Translations under genes and position numbers: made by a program
Notes under the pieces: model-generated
Databases searched by the model: none
Told to the model about the DNA's origin: nothing
What the model saw: only the letters and a program-made list of their open reading frames with translations
Source of the DNA: Acanthopleura granulata
Taxonomy: Eukaryota; Mollusca; Polyplacophora; Chitonida; Chitonidae
Length of the DNA stretch: 64,000 nucleotides
NCBI GenBank assembly: GCA_016165875.1
Contig: JABBOT010000080.1
Coordinates: 10,480,078 to 10,544,077, forward strand
Direction: 5' to 3'
In this document: in pieces, positions 53,111 to 64,000 of the stretch
Layout of the letters: the number at the start of each line of letters is the position of its first letter
Position numbering within the stretch: the first letter of the stretch is position 1

Positions 53111-55325
53111 AACCACAGTGTTAGTCGACAAGTCAGTTAGAGCTAGTTGTGCAGTAAGGGGTTAAAGAAAATCAAGATGAGCTCAGGGTATAAAATGAGA
53201 GTATATACCGATATGTGTATATATATATATATATACATCCTGAAACTTTCTTGATTCCTAGGAACGAAATCTACACACGTGCATTACATAGGGAGAACAA
53301 GTATGATTAATTAAAAAAAGACAAAGAAAAAAATCCTTCAGTACTGAGGTGTACTTTTGATGTTCACCCTTCCAGAACATAAATGAGACTGCCATATTAC
53401 CTGCATTTGAAGTCCTTGCTTTTGTCCAAGACAGACAAACCAGTGGTGACTAGAAGCTATATCACCGCATAAATATCCTCTACCTAGATGTACACAAAAC
53501 CCTTGTTAACATGTATCCCTGTAGGAGTCCCGCACCCTGTCGCATAACTAATTAGGAGAACAACCAACCATGGCAAGATCGGATTGCACTCTGATGCTCC
53601 GCAACCCTCTGGTGGAGATTGGGTGCAAGTCGACCGTGCAACCCTAATTCTGGGGCTTCTAGGATATCACAGGGCCAGCCGGGCAATTTTCCTGGCCACT
53701 GAACCATGTATAATAAAAGGGATATTGTGTAACAGGTCCAATCAATCATTGCTTGTCCCTATGGGTAGGGACTGGGGTCACTCACTAACCTGGATACACC
53801 CAGAGTGGAGCTGACCTAAAACAATGTAATCCTATATGGCACCAGGTTTTCTGTCCAAACACTTGTGACGAATACATATGTATACTTGAACAAACACAGT
53901 TTACACAGTTGACCTCACCCCTACAATATATACCAGCAGTTTTTGATTTTAACTTGGATATTACCTTTAAATTGGTCCATTTAACAAACCTTAGCTCTTG
54001 CAGTTCCCATTCACATTACACATTTTCATCTACTATGTACACAGCAGCCCAAAATAATATGTATGTCCAATCCCCCGCACTCAGATTGTACACCAGAACG
54101 TATTTAAGAAGTTGCGTGTACATATTTGGCTTGAACCTTAACATATTATTTATTGTTCATGATGTGAACATGATGATGTTCATTACTACACATATAACAA
54201 ATCATGATACATGTATTTTAGACACTTAACAAGAAACTGACAGGTATATTTTACATATAGTATAAGTATTCTAGAAAACCAATCTCTCTGATATTTTGGT
54301 GAAAATTTGGTTCAAACCCTAGAATGTTCACACCGGGCTGAAGCAAAGTCTACCCAACACATACAGCGTACATTACAGACTGTATGACATCCATGACATT
54401 ACCAACCAAATGGAAACCAAAGGGAGATAATTCTTATCTGGCCCAGAGTATCAAAATGAGAAATCAGTCAAGTATGATGAACTTCAGAGTAAAAATTTAC
54501 AAATGGATCCTACATGTACATGGGACAGAGCTTGTTCCTCGTCGGTATTTTGGCACGAGAAAATGATCAACCTACTTATACACAATGTCATATTAAGACA
54601 GTGTAACAATGCTTACCAATATTAATAAATTTGAGTACAGCACTTTATAAACATTGACGTACATACAGCTGTAGTCTGTGCCTCATCACATGCCTTGAAT
54701 CTATGACCATCTGGCCGGCTAAATGCAATGCAAGCATCACCGTCACTTACAACTCTGCTGGATTCCAACATCGAGTGCAGAATAGTCCAGTGTTCTAAAA
54801 TTGCAACGTGCTTCACCGAGGAAATGATGCGTGGTAAGCCTCTATATGAACACACTATACACCCTCTGGCGGAACTGAAAAGAACCCCTTAAAAAGCTGA
54901 GTTAAAGGATCATGTTTCAGCCAAGCAGGACAAGCAGGTATGGAATCAATGTGCCAAGCTCATATCAACTAGCTGTGCTTCATTGCCACCAAGATATTAT
55001 AGCATGAGATAATACTTTCTGACATACGGGTGCAAACGATACAACCCAGGTGGCAAGCATTCATGCAGAGGATTCGCAAGGACTCTGTCAGACAGACTGT
55101 ATGGAAGTACACGTAGACTACAGTACCCTCAGGCACCATGGATGGATTTGTTCCGATTATCATTTAAAATCTGCCCTGCATCTTGTAATGACATATAAAT
55201 TATTGTGAATTTTCATTAAATGTGACCTACCCCAAGGTATTATTTAATTTATAAACAATCCTTGCTTAGATAACCGCACTGGACATGTACATGTGTGTGC
55301 ATATACAACTATGATGTAAACGCAA
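53111..55325. other. Gene-free spacer
   Basis: (TA)n near 53,215-53,235. The 53,550-53,815 stretch has higher complexity and open frames on both strands, but I see no family, splice signals or bounding repeats. Confidence 0.35.
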
Positions 55326-55456
55326 ATCTAACCTAGGGAATTGTATATCTAACCTAGGGAATGGTAAATCTAACCTAGGGAATGGTAAATCTATCCTAGG
55401 GAATGTTAAATCTATCCTAGGGAATGGTAAATCTATCCTAGGGAATGGTAAATCTA
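55326..55456. repeat. 21-bp tandem repeat, about six copies
   Basis: Unit ATCTA(A/T)CCTAGGGAATGGTAA, with the CCTAGG palindrome preserved in all copies. Confidence 0.9.
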
Positions 55457-55464
55457 AAACATGT

Positions 55465-55556
55465 ACAGCGAAATCCTCCCACCATAATGCTGATCGCCGT
55501 TGTATAAGTGAAAAATTCTAAACTTCGGCGTAAAACACTAATCCAATAAATAAATA
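55465..55556 (+). mobile_element. SINE family A, tail fragment
   Basis: CTCCCACCATAATGCTGATC, CGTTGTATAAGTGAAAAATT, GGCGTAAAACACTAATC and an (AATA)n tail. Abuts the 21-bp repeat array. Confidence 0.75.
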
Positions 55557-55859
55557 AATGTAATAAATCTGACAGCCATTGATTAAAATAGGCATAAAGT
55601 ATAGTTAAACATGTGTATGAAAATGGTGTACAGCTACAGGTAGGAAAAAATGAATATGATGTATCAGGTAGACCCAAAAAGACACACTGTACATATACAC
55701 GTAGAATACAAAGTGCAGGTAAATATAAATAAACATAGTTATTCTACAGGTAGGTTTTGATAGCTGTGATCCACAGGTACAGTATGTGTCAGAATATTAG
55801 ATTTTCAGGATAAGTACTGATGTTTACATTTACAATTACCCTAGAGGACCTAAACTTTC

Positions 55860-55960
55860 ATCCATGACAAAGTTGCTCATTTTTCATGTTTCTGAAAGTA
55901 TTATTGATTTTAGGAGGGTGTTTGGAAGTCTTTAATGACAGGCAGGATGATATTCTACAG
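55860..55960. repeat. Dispersed repeat D, reverse-oriented fragment
   Basis: GTTGCTCATTTTTCATG, CTGAAAGTATTATTGATTTT and AGGAGGGTGTTTGGAAGTCT match the reverse complement of copy 2. Confidence 0.45.
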
Positions 55961-57104
55961 GAAAAATTAAATTTGCAGCACTACAGGTAATACTTTACGA
56001 TATTAATTTGAGACCAAAGAGGCACTTTTGGGGAGAAATTTTAGGTTGTTGAAGTTAAGTTCATGGGAACCAAAACTACATGTACATGTATCGAAGGCCC
56101 TTCACTAAAGGTTTAATCAAACTCGATCACAGGTGACAATGAAATCTACAAATTCATACTTGCCAAGAAAACATAAAAGAAAACCTTGAAACTAGATCTA
56201 GTCTGCAAAAATCTAAAATGAACCAGCCATGAACATTTACCATACGCTACACATACAGATCTAAAATCTCCGATGATGTCAGGTGGTGATGAATCCAGCA
56301 GAATACTAAGCCCACCTGGACAGGTATGCCATGATATTTAATTTTACAACATGGACATTCACCACCTATCTATTTATGAACCTTGTGGGATCGAGAACAT
56401 CTAGTATCACCAGGGGTTCTACTTCCTCCGAAAACCCTTAAATTTATTTTACATAACACATGTAGATGTATAAATCACCACAGCCCGTGATTTCACTGTA
56501 CTGCGCAAAGTTTCCTTTTATTACGATCTGAAAACTAACTTCGTATAATAACATACAGCAAGCTAACTATTACCACATATCATTCATTGTTATACCTCAC
56601 TGAGCGATTCTTGGTTTCCATTGGTCAATACAGTTACATGCTGGTATTTTGCATATCATGATGTACAGTACTAGAATGTCAAAGCGCTCGGGCAGAGCAA
56701 TGTACGTCACGCTAACAAGAGTACTATCCCACAAGGCAATAGCATCAAATCCCATGCGCTTATACATGTATGAATGTATGGGCCTTCCCCACCCTGCTCT
56801 TCACAGTGTTATCACCTGTCGGCCATGTCATAAACAAGAAACACTACAGGGCATCTATAGATTAACAACCTACTGTACCAAACTGTGCACATCCTGTTCG
56901 CATTAACACGATATCATCAAGAAACCAAATCATCAGCCGAATGGTGACATCTGTTGCCTTACGGTCATAGAAAAAAAAAACCCTGTTATGGATTTCCCGA
57001 GAAAACCTTTCATGCTAATCTAATTAAAATCCATTATCACATACATGTGGTATATACATAAGTCACCTGCACATGTTATATGTAAACTTCATGATATACT
57101 GTCT
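55961..57104. other. Gene-free spacer
   Basis: Nothing recognised. The open frame at 56,649-56,906 has no family or splice support. Confidence 0.35.
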
Positions 57105-57310
57105 TTGACCTAAGAAAAGTTTGCCCAAAATTGTGTATTTTTAGAGGCAAATAAATGTCATAAAATATTCCTTTTAGTTGAGCCTGGAACTTCAGAAGGA
57201 AATAATCCTACCTTCCAAACAAACTTTATAACACCTTTCTGAGGTCAACAGACCGCTCTGAATCAGGCAAAAAGGTAACAATAATTTGTCATGGACGAAT
57301 TTACAGTAAC
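57105..57310. repeat. Dispersed repeat D, copy 3
   Basis: AGAGGCAAATAAATGTCATA, AATATTCCTTTTAGTTGAGC, CTTTCTGAGGTCAACAGACC and GAATCAGGCAAA follow the family order, diverged. Confidence 0.55.
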
Positions 57311-57567
57311 CATAATGCAAACTAGTCCAAAACTAATGACATAAAGATTGATGTACATGTTCGTAACTCAATTTGTTGTCAGAATAATATAAAATGTACA
57401 TAGAGTACTCAGATGAAAACTGCATTATCAATGACAATCACATGGCTTCCTGCTAATTCATCCTTTACAGCAACAATCCTGATATTTGTATGTATTTTGG
57501 GTCAAATAAACATGAACAAGAGTTTATACTTGTCTATATAGAGTACATGTACATGTATGTAATGTCA

Positions 57568-57765
57568 GCGGTTTTCTAGCCACTTTCTCGTAGTGGTAAC
57601 CGCAACGAGAAATATCGGAAAATTGAGTTTCAGACAAATTTTGTATTGAGTTTGGATAAAATAAATGAGTTTTAGATACATTTTACAAACAGTAGTGATG
57701 AAAAATATTAAGTTTTCTAATTTGTTCAAACTGAGTTTCTATAAAGATATTAGCTAGAAAAACAC
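57568..57765. mobile_element. MITE family A, copy 2
   Basis: GGTTTTCTAGCCACTTTCTC at the left against TAGCTAGAAAAAC at the right. A sub-terminal hairpin pairs TTTCTCGTAGTGGT with ACCGCAACGAGAAA. About 198 bp, non-coding. Confidence 0.75.
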
Positions 57766-58387
57766 ATGAATGTACATACCATGATTTGCTCTTGAACATG
57801 TACAATACATTAGTTTATGCATGGCTATATCTGTAAACCTTTTTTGATTAGGGACAATTTTGACTGCAATTTATCCAGCTTATTCTTTTGACTGTGACAA
57901 TAATTTAAGTTTAGCCACAAAGAAAGCGTAATATTCTGAGTCTAGACAGAGAAATGCTCCTAAATTATGTTTAAAACAAGTCCAAGGTGAACATGCTATA
58001 AAAGCTGAGCAAACATGATATATGCACACTTTGTCTTGACAGATGTTCTGTTAGTCATTGTCTTCCTGCCGAGACTTTGCAACTCAGCAATTAACCCTTG
58101 CATTACGCATTCAACCAACACTGCAGCTTTATAGCATTTCAGGCCAAACTGGGTGGGTGCTCAAACTGCTGCTGGATTCCCTTGACTGCAGCACAGCTGT
58201 ATTACATCAGTTCTGGTCTCTCTGGGGAAGTCAGTCACAGGGCCATAAGCTCAGCACTGTAGTAGGCACAGTTGGAGTGAAGCAGGGACAGAGCAGGAGT
58301 CAGCTGGCAGAGTTCTGACCCCACCCTGGTAGTCTAGACACAGTAACATGACTAGACTGCCAGGTCATGCATGTGGGATACAGGTCA

Positions 58388-58600
58388 ACTGTAGGTAGGG
58401 GGAGACAGGGGTATAAGAGATGGCAATAGGGGAGGGGAGGTAGGGAAGGAGGGGGGTAAGGAAGAAGGAAAGTTAAGGAGAGGAGCAAGTGGAATCAGAG
58501 TGGAGCACACAGTGGTATTGGGCAGGAAAAGGAGAGCATTCAGCCAGGTTGTGTATATAGGAGGGATGAAGTAAGCTGTGGGGGGGGGGGGGGGGGAACA
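58388..58600. repeat. Purine-rich tract with long G runs
   Basis: GGGGAGACAGGGG, AGGGGAGGGGAGGTAGGG and GGAGGGGGG runs, then a run of about 17 G near 58,579-58,596. Potential G-quadruplex or triplex DNA. The long minus-strand Pro/Leu/Ser frame here reflects composition. Confidence 0.8.
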
Positions 58601-59850
58601 GGTACATGTACATGTAGTCTGAATAAGTGAAGTTGGCGTAGAGTGGGCAAAATGATTGAACCTTGACGGTGTGGGGGTGGGGTGAACAGGTAGTAGTGAT
58701 GTGAATATGTGGACTGAGGACAGATTGTAATGAACCTTGTGGAGGGTCGGATATGTCAAACCGGCCAGCTTGAGTTTAGTCAAATGGATTTGGGGTGTGG
58801 CTACCAGACTTACTGGTGGGCAGGGAGAAAGTTAGGTTTACATGTATGCGAGTAGCAATCTGAGGAATGTTTCCATTTCTTTGGGTGTGCAGAGTGACTT
58901 GTTCATTTCATTTCAGGCCTTCGTTCTATTCCACATGAATCAACTCTCCGATGTATCTCAAACTTGAAACTTTTTTTTAAAACACAAGCCATCTGGAAAC
59001 ATAACTTTGATGTGCATGTAAGCAAGCCTATTTTCCACTCTCACTTTACAAAATAAGGAACAGATCACAATCAATGAAATTCTATTACGTGCTTACCACA
59101 CTTTTATTACAAAAATATGTTCACCAATAATAAAAGATAATCTTGATGACTGATATAGACAGTTGTCCTAATTAACGTACAGGCTCAGTGGGCAGGGGAA
59201 GTAATAAAACACACCAAATGGTTTATTTCAAACAGAACCTTGTAACCACAAACTTGTTGCCACAGGGAGTTTAAATTTTACACAACCATAAACAAATATA
59301 TTACTGCTAAAGATAAATTCTGGCTTAATTTGGGATATCCAGAAGTGGCGTTACATGCAAATACATATTACAACAATTAACATGACCAGCGTCTTCCTAA
59401 AAAAGTAATAATTAAGTGAATATTTTTATCATGTTGCAATTTCCTTCAACATGAACAGCATAATGAATGTCACACACAGCCAATTTGCCAAATAAACAAG
59501 ACTTGTGACTTTCCCAGTAATTACCGGATTACATCATCATGTCTTTACGTAAGTCTTCCAGCCTAATTGGCTGACAGTAAATCTTATCTGTATACTTACA
59601 TCACTTTTATAAATTGTTTGTATTCACAATATTTCACAAGTCTGTTTCTATACATAAAATTTCTCTTGGAGTGTTCTTAATTTCATCAAGCAGATCACAC
59701 TTATTCTTCACGTTTGGTAATTTGAAAACTAAACTTGTGAATTTAAGAGTATAAAACTATTCAAACAAAACACAATATTGTTTTTAATGAAAAGAATGAG
59801 ATCAACAGTGTTCATTTTATAACATGTATATATGAAATAGTCTTACATCA
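58601..59850. other. Gene-free spacer
   Basis: No gene or repeat family recognised; AT-rich beyond 58,900. Confidence 0.35.
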
Positions 59851-60039
59851 GAGTTTTTCTAATCACTTTCTCATTGTGGTAACCACAATGAAAAAAATTC
59901 AAAAACTGAATTTTAGACCAAGTCTGTATTGAATTTTCATGAAATATATTTACTTTCTGATACATTAGTGATGAATAAACATTGTTTTTTGACTTGTTTA
60001 AACTGAGTTTCTGAAAAGAAATTGGACAGAAAAACCCTC
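59851..60039. mobile_element. MITE family A, copy 3
   Basis: GAGTTTTTCTAATCACTTTC at the left is the inverse of GAAATTGGACAGAAAAACCC at the right. The internal hairpin TTTCTCATTGTGG/CCACAATGAAA is intact. About 189 bp. Confidence 0.75.
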
Positions 60040-61360
60040 GGTAACTTATACCTTATACTGTGAATAAATGATAAGTTATTAATCTGCTAACATAGATATC
60101 TATTTCTACAAATACCGGCAAATATCCAGGTTGTATCATTGTAACAACTAAACCCATAACATACAAGCTGTATGTTGTACTCTTCATATTACTCCCAAAA
60201 CCTACAAGACACGACCCCCTCCACCGAAGCCTCCCGTGAAAACACCATGTTCCTAATGTCTTTAGTGCAAAAAGTGTCAGAGATCTGACAGGCTGGGTCA
60301 TAATTAATCCAAACTCAGAGTGGGGCACTATGAATGTGGTAACTAATTTGTCAGTTACTAAGGCTGACTAAAAAGTCACATATGGAACATGTAATGTCTG
60401 GAAGGGACTAAAACCACAGCAGACTTGAGGTATTAATTAGAGAGTAACCGAGAGGGCTGAAAGCAACAGGCTAGAAACTCCAGGAAGAAAATTACTGCCA
60501 GCTTTCCTTGCTTTTTGGGGTTTTTTTTTTTTGAGGGGGGAGGGGGCTTTTTATGTGAGGGGCTGCCACAGCAAAGATTGTGCCTTGGGTAATAAGACTC
60601 AGGTTTATAAACCACATGACAAGGAACCCAGAGAGATTGGCTAATACATGCACTTGGAGACAAATTAAAGAATAGTTACACAGAACAGCTACATGGAGAA
60701 GAAGAAAAGGACTTTGACCATGACTTGAGGATTGGATGATTTACATGGTGTCTGGACTGTGGTCAGAGAAATCACAGGTATTGTAAATCTTTACAAATAA
60801 TCAGCTGAGGACAAACATCCTACAGAGGACAACTACATTTTGAGTCACGCAGAAAACACGTTTTGAGTTGACACAGTATGTTCACCGCAAATGAGATTGG
60901 TCCAAAAATTCTTCCGTTTATTACGGCTCTTTTTTTTTTTTTAACAATTATTGAAATGAAGTGATGGTAAAATAATGCAATTTTATTGATAATTAAGGGA
61001 TCAAGAAATTCTGAAACCTTAGACCTACTGTGACTACAGTTCTTATTACAATGTAGTGTATTGTGCCGTTTTGAAGAACATTTGATCCACAATCGCCTCC
61101 TCTTACAATTCTACGTGGCACATTTCACATACTGGGAAATTAGTATTTAAATTCTTTTACTCCACACTGTAATGGATATTTTAGCACACCCTATCATGGA
61201 CATACATTTAGACGTACATGTATGTCTAAATGACATGATTTTTTTAGGTACATGTACACAACCAAAAGGGTAAACAATTTATCTAAAATTTGGGCATTCA
61301 GAGGTAAATATCTCAAAATTATGGTTGATGAATACAAATTGACAAGAAAATTCTGAGAAT
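60040..61360. other. Gene-free spacer
   Basis: Poly-T/poly-A tracts (near 60,522 and 60,930). Nothing else recognised. Confidence 0.35.
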
Positions 61361-61613
61361 TCATTTATTTGTTTGGTGTTTTGTGTCATACTTGCAAAAC
61401 TTTCACTTATACAGCAGCCAGCATTATGGTGGCAGGAACCGAACAGAACCTGGGGGAAACCCACAACCAGCTTGTTGGCAGACCACCCTAAGTATCACAG
61501 GAGAGGACGCCACCATGAGCTGGGCTTAAACTCACGGCGACCAGTTTTCTGAGAGGTTCCTGGGTCATTGTGCTGCCACTAACACACTAACCACCTTGGC
61601 CTCCGAGGCGCCT
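61361..61613 (-). mobile_element. SINE family A, near full length
   Basis: TCATTTATTTGTTTGGTGTT tail, CCAGCATTATGGTGG, CTGGGGGAAACCCACAACC body and a tRNA-like head ending TTGGCCTCCGAGGCGCC. Second-best preserved copy in the window. Confidence 0.85.
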
Positions 61614-63684
61614 TGGGAATTTACATCCTACTCTAAATTAATAAGTAAAAATTTATTAATGCAACAATCTAGAGTCTACCTGTCTGCAAAATTTTATCAA
61701 ACTTACACCATATATCTGGCACAGTTATTCCATGGAAAATACCCTTTGCTTTCACTGGCGAAGAGGAGATAATGAATGACTCAAACTGAATACGATGGAT
61801 GCCTGTAGAACATTACTTCTTTCACAAGGTACAACCTTATACGTGTAGATAAGGGCATGCACCAAAGATTTACATGGCCTCTCCTGGAGTGCGCATTTAA
61901 CTGTGCAGCACTGGACCACGAAATTCTTCCTGACAGAGACCCAGCATGGTCGCTAGTGCAAGTTACCTAAAAAATACAAGTACATCATTTTGATTTGCCC
62001 TTAATTTGAATCAAACTTTATCTTTGCTCGACATCTACATATTATTTTACCCATCTCAACAGAACTCATTATTTCATTTCCTGCCGAAAATTGTCAGAAA
62101 AAATGAGATTATCATAAAAATTAGCCGAATAATGATCATTAGTTTTCCAAAATATTATGACGGCAAACAAGGGATCAAATGTCATAGGCCTAATACATGT
62201 TTGCTACACATCAAAAGTTCTCAGCAAAGAAGATCTGCTTGCCCTTAAACAAATAAAGGCTGACATATTAACATGTTGGGGGAAAAGAAATCTTAAGAAT
62301 CACTTTGGGTATAAGTGGGTAATCAAAGGTTGTATAAACCTAATAAAGCTGTCAGAGAAAACTTTGAATCCATCAATCATGCCTCTTGACAACTGAGCCC
62401 TTGTTTCCAAGAAGATTAAGAGTTATCTCCCTGGAATATGCTACTGTATTGATTAAAATTCTCTTCCATTACCGAGAATTTAGACCTTTCGACTAATACA
62501 TATACTCAAGTATCCTATCACTGGCCATACAGAGTAGGAAAGGACAAGGTTCAGGTACCTGGGACCACGGAACTTGCAGGTGTGAAACAGGACATTATCT
62601 ATATCACCAGTGAAGTAAATCTCTGTACTCCAACCAAAAGAGGAGGAGAACTGGACGGGAGGGTGGAAGGCTAGACGCCTGCTAGGAGTGTGCCAGTAGT
62701 GAGCTGATGGCATACTGATAAAAGCTCACCACCCCCTCCAGATGGTGCTGTACACCATACATACAGAAGAAATGACGCACACAAAAAAGGGCCAACACTC
62801 TGTAGATATTCTGACCTATCACTCTCACTTTTCCAGTGAAGTCCACTTATATCATGAGGGTTTTTGTATTTATTTCTGCAGGTATTCCTTTTTTTTTTTT
62901 TTTTTTGTCTTGAATGATTTCACGTATTTTTAATGTCTGGTACCAGTAAACTGCCATGCTGAACATAGCCTATGACAGACAGGCCAAACGAAGTCAGCCA
63001 GACACAAGCCATTAAATGTGAAGAGTTTGTACAAACCTCTGTGAAGAGTGGAATGATCATAGAGTAACATTTACCTGACCTTCATGATAAAGATACCCAT
63101 CACCTGGTTGGCAAGAGACGGTCACGGTACAGTGCACCCCATTCAGGTACCATGCGCACACACCACCGGATATCTTCACAGACTAATTCTGATACACGGT
63201 GGCTGAGCATTACATAACCACTGTGGTGAGTCGTGACAGGAATACGAAAACGAAAAAAAAAAAAAAGGATAAACATCGCTGTCGACAGCACAATAACCAC
63301 ACACAACATGCCTTATCATTACGGGTGACGGCTATCTGATGATTATTACTTCTCCCATTGGAAGCTTTTCTCTGACGATTGTAATATTTCCCAACGCCCA
63401 CTTTTTCACTGTTTTCTCTTAAAATGTACCAGAGACTTATTCCCACACCCTCAAGTGCCGCCCAGCGCCCAAACCAGCTTAAGCAGAGTTGATTTGGTGG
63501 GGGCCAGTTGCTGGGGCATGCCTAAGTTAGCAACAGATTTGGAAGTAACCTGATCTGCCTATTGTTTATAGAAGCTGTGCTCAGGTTTGATGTGAATTTG
63601 GGGCAGCCAAGCAGACCCACAGGGTGTAGCAGAGCCTGTCAGCTCAAACACAGGGTTGGTAAACAAGCCAGACTATGGTCTGAT
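61614..63684. other. Gene-free spacer
   Basis: Poly-T (62,889-62,906) and poly-A (63,255-63,267) runs. Open frames at 62,006-62,396 show no family resemblance. Confidence 0.35.
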
Positions 63685-63717
63685 GGCTGGCTGGCTGGTT
63701 GGCTGGCTGGCTGGCTG
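63685..63717. repeat. (GGCT)n microsatellite
   Basis: GGCTGGCTGGCTGGTTGGCT and on, one interruption. Followed to the window end by unassigned AT-rich sequence. Confidence 0.95.
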
Positions 63718-64000
63718 TGAAGGAGAACTGTACTGTAGACTCCTGTGAGTACTCAGAACTGTATATACATGTAGATGACCATGTACAGGTCAGACTGGCT
63801 CCAGGGCCTGACACCAACACACATACACACATCACATCTACATAACATGTACATAGTTTGGGGGAAAAACATGACAATGCTGACAGATTTGATTTAACTA
63901 AGTAGTTTTAGCATATCTTGAGGATTTTTTCAAATCATTTAAATCAATACTGGCAGGTATATATAAATGCATGAATACTGACTTGCCTACAGAGACATTT

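Noticed and set aside
58300..58783. 132-codon and 62-codon minus-strand frames
   Set aside because: Low-complexity Pro/Ser/Thr/Leu translation of a purine-rich tract; no domain.

Overview
The window looks like a lophotrochozoan, most likely molluscan, nuclear genome segment. Long gene-poor AT-rich DNA carries two kinds of tRNA-headed SINE-like repeats of a sort I associate with molluscs, a decayed Ty3/Gypsy element resembling the Mag group, MITE-like inverted-repeat elements and many minisatellites. Nothing suggests a prokaryote: genes are split by GT-AG introns and there are no operons.

The main gene is a Pax transcription factor on the minus strand (31991 down to 21306). Five coding exons join with matching phases (1, 2, 2, 0) into about 1,217 residues. 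Exons 2-4 encode a complete but divergent paired domain (about residues 335-461). Unusually, about 330 residues precede it, all from one exon. The last exon encodes a 739-residue, mostly low-complexity tail with no homeodomain, a PLDLS CtBP-type motif, basic clusters and one short hydrophobic island. The divergence and the likely host suggest a lophotrochozoan-specific subfamily (Pax-beta or similar). That placement is inference; membership of the Pax family is not in doubt. The 3' UTR may run to a poly(A) signal near 15,535.

On the plus strand, 6902-9793 holds a tentative small gene of about 176 residues in four exons: a coiled coil followed by three R-R-x-S sites. Its first splice donor directly abuts a recent 78-bp duplication.

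Layout: 1-6.9 kb, decayed minus-strand coding fragments split by SINEs; 6.9-9.8 kb, the small gene; 9.1-14.6 kb, a local cluster of a 165-bp dispersed repeat; 15.5-21.3 kb, candidate 3' UTR with two tandem arrays and a MITE; 21.3-32 kb, Pax; 33.3-36.5 kb, repeats upstream of Pax including a 1-kb minisatellite; 39.05-43.12 kb, a complete but dead LTR retrotransposon; 43-64 kb, no convincing gene, only repeats and possibly distant regulatory DNA.
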